Of a DNA stretch of 64,000 bases, positions 58,980-64,000 are shown in pieces. Origin of the DNA: Oceanobacillus oncorhynchi (GTDB taxonomy: Bacteria; Bacillota; Bacilli; Bacillales; Amphibacillaceae). The notes beneath the pieces are model-generated. The model searched no databases, had not been told where the DNA came from, and was given only the letters and a program-made list of their open reading frames with translations. Numbering within the stretch: the first letter of the stretch is position 1; every line of letters starts with the position of its first letter. The stretch covers positions 3,472,001 through 3,536,000 of the forward strand of contig NZ_CDGG01000001.1 in the NCBI RefSeq assembly GCF_000821065.1. The letters are read 5' to 3'. Position numbers and translations under genes: made by a program.

Positions 58980-60434
58980 TTATAACAATCCAACCCACTG
59001 CCAATAGGTTGCACTAAACAGAATAATAAGCAAATACCCAATCACAGTAAGCGGCACACCGGATTTGATAAATTGTTTTAAAGTAAATGTACCTGTACCA
59101 TAAGCGAGCATATTTTGCGGAGCGCTGACCGGCAATAGGAAGCCAAAACTGATCACAAATTGCATAATCAAGACAAGACCTGGACCATTAAAGGCTGCTG
59201 GCTCCATTGATCCGACCAGAGCAATAACGATTGGAATAAAAGCAGATGCCAGGCTGGTGGCACTTGCAAAGCCCAAGTGAATCAAAATATTAAATAAAGC
59301 AAGTACGGCAATCATCGCAACCAGAGGCAGGGAAGACACCCCGAGTATTTCAAAGGAATTAGAAGAAAGCCAGGTTGCTCCCTCTGTTGCTAACAGAACA
59401 ATCCCTAATGAAATTCCTGTTGCGAATACAATTAATGTGCCCCAAGGTACTTTTCTTTGCACTTCTTTCCAGGAAAAGATACCGATAACAGGTGTCAGCA
59501 TGATGGCAACTGCAACAATGGTAACTGTAGTAGAATCTAAGGGATGCAAAACACCTTCCGTCGACCAGAATAATAATAACAAGCCGGCGATAATGATTAA
59601 GCGCCATTCTTTTCCACTGATTTTCCCGAGCTCCTTCAGCTGGTTCGTTATGCTTACTCCTTCCTTTATTTCCGACATATTTGGTTTAATTAGTTTAACC
59701 ATAACAATATAAAGTACGATAGACATGATAAATGCCCAAGGAGCAGCGTAGAGAAACCATTCTCCCCATGTCACATCTATACCAAAAGCAGATTCCATAA
59801 ATCCTAAAGCAACCATGTTCTGTGCGGCCGCTGTTTTTATTCCGACGTTCCATATAGAAATAGATTGTACGGCGGTAATCATTAATAATGCTGCAAGCTT
59901 ACTTTGCTTTGCCAATCCAAATGCAGCTACAATTCCTAATAGGATAGGGACAAGCGTACCTGCACGCGCGGTGGCACTTGGTACAAACAGCGCCAGTACA
60001 AAGCTGACAATAATGGTTCCGATCACAAGTGCTCCAGGCTTTGTTCCAACCTTTGACATAATATACAATGCGATGCGTTTATGAAGACCTGTAATCTCCA
60101 TAGCAGTAGCCAAAACAAGCGCTCCTCCAACAAGCAGCACAGCGGAAGAACTGAATCCTTCTACGGCCATGCTTAACCCCTGACTTGTTCCATATATCGT
60201 ACCTGGATCTTCGATAGCAGGGGAGATTCCGATAAGAACGGCCAGCAGACTGACTATCATTACCGCACTGACAGGATAGGAAACTGCTTCCGTAACCCAT
60301 AAAACAACCGCAAATGCTAAGACAGCAAGCGCTCGCTGTCCAACTAGAGGCAATGAATCAGGATTAGGCAGAATTAAAATAATAAGAAGAACTAAAAAAG
60401 CTGCAATAAGTGCAATAGCATCTTTCTTTTTCAT
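58980..60434 (-). CDS. SLC13/DASS-family sodium:anion (dicarboxylate) transporter
   Basis: A 484-residue protein with about 12-13 helices. Family marks are ALAVLAFAVVLWVTEAVSYPVSAVMI in the first third, FVPSATARAGTLVPILLGI (the SNT-like sodium/substrate site, here SAT) and the second site near FAPVSAPQNMLAYGTGTF (SAPQN). Members import succinate, malate, tricarboxylates or sulfate with sodium. SAPQN replaces the common SNT in the second repeat, which is often seen in dicarboxylate or tartrate-type members. A Crp/Fnr-like box lies upstream. Confidence 0.87.
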   Translation of the reverse strand: MKKKDAIALIAAFLVLLIILILPNPDSLPLVGQRALAVLAFAVVLWVTEAVSYPVSAVMIVSLLAVLIGISPAIEDPGTIYGTSQGLSMAVEGFSSSAVLLVGGALVLATAMEITGLHKRIALYIMSKVGTKPGALVIGTIIVSFVLALFVPSATARAGTLVPILLGIVAAFGLAKQSKLAALLMITAVQSISIWNVGIKTAAAQNMVALGFMESAFGIDVTWGEWFLYAAPWAFIMSIVLYIVMVKLIKPNMSEIKEGVSITNQLKELGKISGKEWRLIIIAGLLLLFWSTEGVLHPLDSTTVTIVAVAIMLTPVIGIFSWKEVQRKVPWGTLIVFATGISLGIVLLATEGATWLSSNSFEILGVSSLPLVAMIAVLALFNILIHLGFASATSLASAFIPIVIALVGSMEPAAFNGPGLVLIMQFVISFGFLLPVSAPQNMLAYGTGTFTLKQFIKSGVPLTVIGYLLIILFSATYWQWVGLL

Positions 60435-60483
60435 GAAAACCCCTCCCTTTAGTTACTTTAATTGTAATATAAAATCCTATATT

Positions 60484-60499
60484 TGTGATTGATTTCACA
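60484..60499. promoter_or_regulatory. Crp/Fnr-type box before the SLC13 gene
   Basis: TGTGATTGATTTCACA is a perfect TGTGA-N6-TCACA palindrome. It lies about 50 bases before the minus-strand transporter ATG and close to the expected -35 region. Fnr of Bacillus binds this consensus in low oxygen, and dicarboxylate carriers are often in such regulons. Confidence 0.65.
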
Positions 60500-60628
60500 T
60501 GTTACAAATAAATGAATTTGTGTATTTATTCACAATTCATTCAAAAAATACATTTCATTTTTATAAACTGGCGCTTAATAGAGCCGCATTTTAAATAACT
60601 GTTATCCAATCATATAATCGAAAGCTGA

Positions 60629-60675
60629 TTGACGAAGGATATACATTATATTAATATATTCAATATACGAATATA
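60629..60675 (+). promoter_or_regulatory. Promoter and operator of the ArsR-type gene
   Basis: TTGACG (60629-60634), 17 bases, then TAATAT (60652-60657). The inverted repeat TATATTC (60655-60661) and GAATATA (60669-60675) overlaps the -10 box and start site, the usual position for ArsR-family autorepression. Confidence 0.65.
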
Positions 60676-60697
60676 GAATAAAGAAGAAGGTGACAAA

Positions 60698-61831
60698 GTG
60701 GAGAGAAATTTATTTGTACCAGCTTTACCGAAAACAGAGCTGGATGCAGTCCGTTCCTTAGGAGTCTATATTTTTACGAATATCCAGCTGGCGGATTACG
60801 ATTTAAACAGCTCCTCAGCGCAGAATCGATGGATAAGGAGTTTATCGGATAACTTATCAGATAACGCTAACAATGATTTGAAATTATTAAGAACTGTTTT
60901 TGCGCATGGAGTGATTTTAAGGGATTTCTATATCCAAAAGACCGCGGATTTAACCATGGATTGGGATGCTTTTATCGATTGGTGGAAGCAGCTAGAGGAG
61001 TCAGACATGATGGAGCTTCTTATTTATGGAATTAGAGAAACAATGGACTATTACTATAAATACCTGCCTCGTATACCGGTTGTGGAAGAGGCAATGCGGG
61101 AAGTTTACCTGGACGAAAGGCAATTACAGGACCCTGATAATCGTAAGAAAGCCGTGAAAGCAGTACTGCTCAGCTGGTCTGTCCCGATAGAAAAAGTAGA
61201 AAACAATGCAGCGGATTATGATAGTTTATCCGATATAAAAGAAAGCATTATCCGATTGATAAGGGCTTTTTGGGCTGCCGGTTTGAAAAAACAGTGGGAA
61301 GAAAAGCAGAAAATGCTAGCAGCATGGGTAAGACAGCAAGAGTCTTTACTGTCAAAATCCTATCGTACCAATGGAGAAGCGATTTTTGCAATCACAGGCT
61401 TGTATCCAGATACCGCAGAATTGGAGAACATTAACAGAGCAGAAATGATAACCTTTGTTCCTGTTTGTAATATGGAAAGGCTGCTTTCTTTTATTCAATT
61501 TGATAAACATGTTTACCTGATGTTTGATCCGCAGATAGAAACGGCAGGAAATAAAGAAAAGCTGGCAGACTATTATACTGCTTTTGAAGGATTGGGTGAC
61601 AGGACAAGACTGCAAATCATTGACTTATTAGCTGAAAATAAAGAGATGTTCGCCCAACAGATTATCCAGCAGCTGAACCTGAAGCAAAGCACGGTTTCTC
61701 GTCATTTAAATCAGTTGCTGCAATCTGGTCTTGTTATGGTGCATCAGGAAGGAAATACAAAGTATTTTTCACTAAACAGAGATGAACTGAAAAAAGTAGC
61801 GGAAAGCCTCCATTCATTTTCCAACATGTAA
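60698..61831 (+). CDS. ArsR-type HTH regulator with DUF5937-like N-terminal region
   Basis: A 377-residue protein whose DNA-binding part is at the C-terminus: AFEGLGDRTRLQIIDLLAENKEMFAQQIIQQLNLKQSTVSRHLNQLLQSGLVMVHQEGNTKYFSLN is a complete ArsR winged helix (about 290-360). The N-terminal ~270 residues are helical with many Trp residues and resemble the DUF5937-type sensory region found in some large ArsR proteins. The GTG start follows GAAGAAGGTGA. Two small genes follow closely (VOC and GNAT) and may be its operon. Confidence 0.83.
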   Translation: MERNLFVPALPKTELDAVRSLGVYIFTNIQLADYDLNSSSAQNRWIRSLSDNLSDNANNDLKLLRTVFAHGVILRDFYIQKTADLTMDWDAFIDWWKQLEESDMMELLIYGIRETMDYYYKYLPRIPVVEEAMREVYLDERQLQDPDNRKKAVKAVLLSWSVPIEKVENNAADYDSLSDIKESIIRLIRAFWAAGLKKQWEEKQKMLAAWVRQQESLLSKSYRTNGEAIFAITGLYPDTAELENINRAEMITFVPVCNMERLLSFIQFDKHVYLMFDPQIETAGNKEKLADYYTAFEGLGDRTRLQIIDLLAENKEMFAQQIIQQLNLKQSTVSRHLNQLLQSGLVMVHQEGNTKYFSLNRDELKKVAESLHSFSNM

Positions 61832-61848
61832 AGAAGAGGAGAATAAAG

Positions 61849-62225
61849 ATGACAGATTTTCGAATCGAAAAGTTAAATACAATCGTTGTTCCAGTAAAGG
61901 ATTTAGACAGATCCATTGCATTTTATAAGGATATATTATATTTAGAGCAAGGTTTTACTGATCAAAGTATGGCCTTCATTTCTGCAGGGACTTCAGAGCA
62001 TGAACTATATTATTGCATATCATTGATGAGCCAGAACCGGTAGAAAAAGGAATGGTAATAGAATTTCTGGTCAATGATGTCAGCTCAGCTGTTTCATCTC
62101 TAAGAAATCGAAACGTAAAAATTATACAAGACCCGATTGAGCGTCCCTGGGGTGTGAAGGAAGCGGTTATTGCCGATCCGGATGGATATCGAATTTGGAT
62201 AGTAGAAACCATATATCGGGGTTAA
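61849..62225 (+). pseudogene. VOC (glyoxalase/bleomycin-resistance) family protein with frameshift
   Basis: The ATG at 61849 starts EKLNTIVVPVKDLDRSIAFYKDIL, the first half of a VOC domain, but the frame breaks after SEHELYYC near 62013. The second half continues in another frame, HIIDEPEPVEKGMVIEFLVNDVSSAVSSLRN...ADPDGYRIWIVE, to 62225. One extra T near 62010 (TATTATTG to TATTATTTG) would restore a ~125-residue protein. The ribosome site is AAGAGGAGAA. A metal-dependent lyase, dioxygenase or binding protein is the usual role. Confidence 0.82.
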
Positions 62226-62242
62226 AGAAGGGAGGAATCAAA

Positions 62243-62737
62243 ATGGATATAGCTATTGAGACAGCAGTCACAGAGCATGTCAAATCCATTGCTGCTATTT
62301 GCTCCTTTGGCTGGAAACAAACTGTAGAAGGTAAGTTAAGTGAGAAGTACCGGAACAAGCATGCAGAGGAATGGTATAACCACGAACGAGTAAAGGCGGA
62401 TATAGAACAAGGCTCTTATACCCATGTTGCTATCGTTAATTCAAAGGTGGCAGGCGTTATTGGCGGTGCAATAACGGAGAGCAGAGTCAGCCAAGTTTTT
62501 GTATTATATGTAGAGGAAAAATATCGATACAAAGGAATAGGAAGACATTTATTAAATATACTTACAGAAGAACATAAGAAAGCAGGAGCAACAGAGCAAT
62601 GGGTGTCTGTACAGGATGGAAATCAAAGAGGAATCCCTTTCTATGAAGCAAGAGGATTTCGGAAGCAGGAAAAGAAAAGCGGCGTGACGGATACAGGCGA
62701 ACCATTTGTTAATCTTCGGTATTCGCGAAGCTTGTAA
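62243..62737 (+). CDS. GNAT N-acetyltransferase
   Basis: A 164-residue GNAT protein: VFVLYVEEKYRYKGIGRHLLNIL holds the acetyl-CoA loop (R/Q-x-x-G-x-G/A as RYKGIG), then VSVQDGNQRGIPFYEARGF and a C-terminal LRYSRSL. The N-terminal ICSFGWKQTVEGKLSEKYRN segment is of the type seen in protein or small-amine acetyltransferases. The ATG at 62243 follows GGGAGGAATCAA. It lies 17 bases after the VOC stop, so it is in the same transcript. Confidence 0.85.
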   Translation: MDIAIETAVTEHVKSIAAICSFGWKQTVEGKLSEKYRNKHAEEWYNHERVKADIEQGSYTHVAIVNSKVAGVIGGAITESRVSQVFVLYVEEKYRYKGIGRHLLNILTEEHKKAGATEQWVSVQDGNQRGIPFYEARGFRKQEKKSGVTDTGEPFVNLRYSRSL

Positions 62738-63114
62738 TATCAACTTAGTATTAGCTTAAATTTATTTTTTGAAAATATCGTCTATTTATTATGGTAAAAT
62801 AAAGATTACCTTGGTTTATAAAGGTTATTAAAATGAATTTCATTAAACGTGGATCATTTTTCCATAGTAAGAAACGCAAAGGAAGATTTATTTCACCCTG
62901 CACATGATTCATATAGATAATTTGATAGAAAAGCGGCATATACCTGTGCCGCTTTTACTGTTTTGAGAATTATTTCACGAAGCTCACGAGACAAGTATCT
63001 GTTAGCAAAAAGTTTTGTGAAAACAGTCTTGGATATGTCTTCCATTTATGTTCCATTTGTACTATAATAAAAATGTCATTTTAAAGAATAATTTGTCAAA
63101 TAGAGGAGGATAAA
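62738..63114. other. Intergenic region with a terminator and possible small peptide
   Basis: A terminator-like hairpin lies at 62930-62956 (AAAGCGGCA with TGCCGCTTT). Before it, ATG at 62833 starts a 24-residue basic frame beginning MNFIKRGSFFHSKKRKGRF, but the AAAGG ahead of it is weak. Nothing else was recognised. Confidence 0.4.
62930..62960 (+). terminator. Terminator after the GNAT gene
   Basis: A 10-bp stem of AAAAGCGGCA and TGCCGCTTTT with a short loop and a short T run. It ends the ArsR-VOC-GNAT unit. Confidence 0.75.
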
Positions 63115-64000
63115 ATGAATAAACAGCGAATTATTATTTTTATGTCATTATTACTATTTATTGCCGGATGCAGTACGTCCGAGGAATCCACTGCATCAGA
63201 AACTTCTTCATCTGAATCTTCCGAGGAAAACACGAATTCAGAACAAGCAGAGGAAGAGGAAGAAAACGAATCGGGAGCAGAGGAAGAGGAAGCGGAACAA
63301 TTATCATCTGGTTCAAGCACCAGTACATATTCATTATCAATGAAGCTGCAGCCTCTATACGCGAATGGAGATTATGAAGAAGCTTTAGAGCTAATCGAGG
63401 AATCTCTGGAAGATCACGCTGAAGAGCCTTTCCTTTATAATGATAAGGGTTTTATTCTCATTGAACTTGGACGACCGGAAGAAGCAAGAGAAGCGTTAGA
63501 AAAATCAATTGAACTGGATGACAAGATGGAAGCTGCTTACAGCAATCTTGCATATGCGTTAATAGATCTGGGCGAATATGAAGAGGCTATGGAAGCTGCG
63601 CAGGAAGCGATTGATTTAAATCCGAATGCACCGGAACAATATGTTGCTATGGGAAATGCACTATCTTTTCTTGATGAAGATGAAGAAGCTCTGACTTATT
63701 TTGAAGAAGCTTTAGAAATTGAACCCAAGGCAGATTTCGCTTTATATGGTATGGGAGCCAGCCTGCTCTATTTAGATGAAACAGAAGAAAGTATTGTTTA
63801 TTTAGAAGAATATTTGAAACAGCATCCGGAAGATGTCGATGCACTGGATATGCTTGTATATGCTTATGAACTTATAGAGGATTATGAAGAAGCGTTGGAA
63901 TACGCTGACGCCGTATTAGAAGTAGATGATGAAATGCATATCATTTATAATCTGGATTATAAAGGCATCCTTTTAACAAAAAATGGGCAGCTGGATGAAG
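63115..64000 (+). CDS. TPR-repeat lipoprotein (3' end outside window)
   Basis: The ATG at 63115 follows AGAGGAGGA and the frame stays open to the window end (295 codons). A lipoprotein signal (LLLFIAGC, Cys near 17) is followed by a low-complexity Ser/Glu linker (SSSESSEENTNSEQAEEEEE). Then at least five TPR units follow: YANGDYEEALELIEESLE, LGRPEEAREALEKSIELD, LGEYEEAMEAAQEAIDLNP, LDEDEEALTYFEEALEIEP and IEDYEEALEYADAVLEV. It is a surface protein that likely scaffolds other proteins. The strong acidity fits an exposed protein of a salt-tolerant species. Confidence 0.87.
   Translation, partial: MNKQRIIIFMSLLLFIAGCSTSEESTASETSSSESSEENTNSEQAEEEEENESGAEEEEAEQLSSGSSTSTYSLSMKLQPLYANGDYEEALELIEESLEDHAEEPFLYNDKGFILIELGRPEEAREALEKSIELDDKMEAAYSNLAYALIDLGEYEEAMEAAQEAIDLNPNAPEQYVAMGNALSFLDEDEEALTYFEEALEIEPKADFALYGMGASLLYLDETEESIVYLEEYLKQHPEDVDALDMLVYAYELIEDYEEALEYADAVLEVDDEMHIIYNLDYKGILLTKNGQLDE

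Noticed and set aside
63096..63343. Frames on both strands over the Ser/Glu linker of the TPR lipoprotein
   Set aside because: They are shadows of a low-complexity linker. The plus-strand frame from 63115 has the ribosome site, lipobox and TPR units.
1..64000. tRNA, rRNA or prophage genes
   Set aside because: No tRNA cloverleaf, rRNA stretch, integrase, phage structural gene or attachment site was recognised anywhere in the window.

Overview
The window reads as the chromosome of an A+T-rich, Gram-positive Bacillaceae, most like a halotolerant Oceanobacillus/Virgibacillus-type organism. The supporting signs are strong AAAGGAGG ribosome sites, frequent TTG starts, a complete Lia cell-envelope stress operon, a carnitine/betaine osmoprotectant island, a preQ1-I riboswitch before queCDE, and several drug/peptide ABC exporters paired with two-component systems. 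The genus is an inference from gene content; no rRNA or tRNA gene was seen.

Layout. 1-5.2 kb: end of a GNAT acetyltransferase, a small HhH protein, liaI-liaH-(terminator)-liaF-liaS-liaR and a NUDIX protein. 5.3-7.8 kb: a scar region with a DJ-1/PfpI gene carrying two stops and a chimera of a serine-hydrolase head and a histidine-kinase tail, followed by an ErmA-like 23S rRNA methyltransferase with two leader peptides and a complete 1:2/3:4 translational attenuator. 7.8-11.8 kb (minus): ABC ATPase, two ABC-2 permeases, response regulator, kinase. 12-21.3 kb: hydrolase, DUF2207 membrane protein, CD3324-family protein, P-loop kinase, Rpn-type nuclease, a PadR/MFS efflux pair with matching operators, and a decayed aldo/keto reductase-MerR pair. 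21.5-26 kb: TetR, FtsX-type permease, ATPase, methyltransferase. 26.1-28.1 kb (minus): DUF6323 and DUF6179 genes behind a consensus promoter that runs straight into a terminator. 28.4-32.6 kb (plus): a second ABC-ABC2-ABC2-RR-HK module paralogous to the first, with one permease frameshifted. 32.7-37.7 kb: MocR regulator and EamA transporter diverging over two identical palindromes, then a third ABC-2 exporter. 38-41.3 kb: PadR, small membrane proteins and decayed sequence.

39.7-48.4 kb: esterase, lipoprotein cytochrome c, serine hydrolase, pRiA4b ORF-3-like protein, DUF4064 protein, and a BASS transporter with a GlcD-like FAD oxidase. 48.6-55.2 kb: OpuC-type osmoprotectant importer (minus) diverging from a GbsR-type regulator and three genes that together would convert L-carnitine into glycine betaine. 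55.4-57.4 kb: preQ1 riboswitch and queCDE. 57.5-60.5 kb: TauE/SafE permease, a 500-bp element with 15-bp terminal inverted repeats and no transposase, and an SLC13 transporter with a Crp/Fnr-like box. 60.6-64 kb: ArsR-type regulator, a frameshifted VOC protein, a GNAT acetyltransferase and the start of a TPR lipoprotein.

Three themes link the genes. First, antibiotic and envelope stress: Lia, Erm and three ABC-2 exporters, whose promoters share a sequence motif. Second, osmoprotection: import of carnitine/betaine coupled to carnitine-to-betaine conversion. Third, gene decay: seven loci are broken by stops, deletions or one-base shifts, several of them in homopolymer runs.
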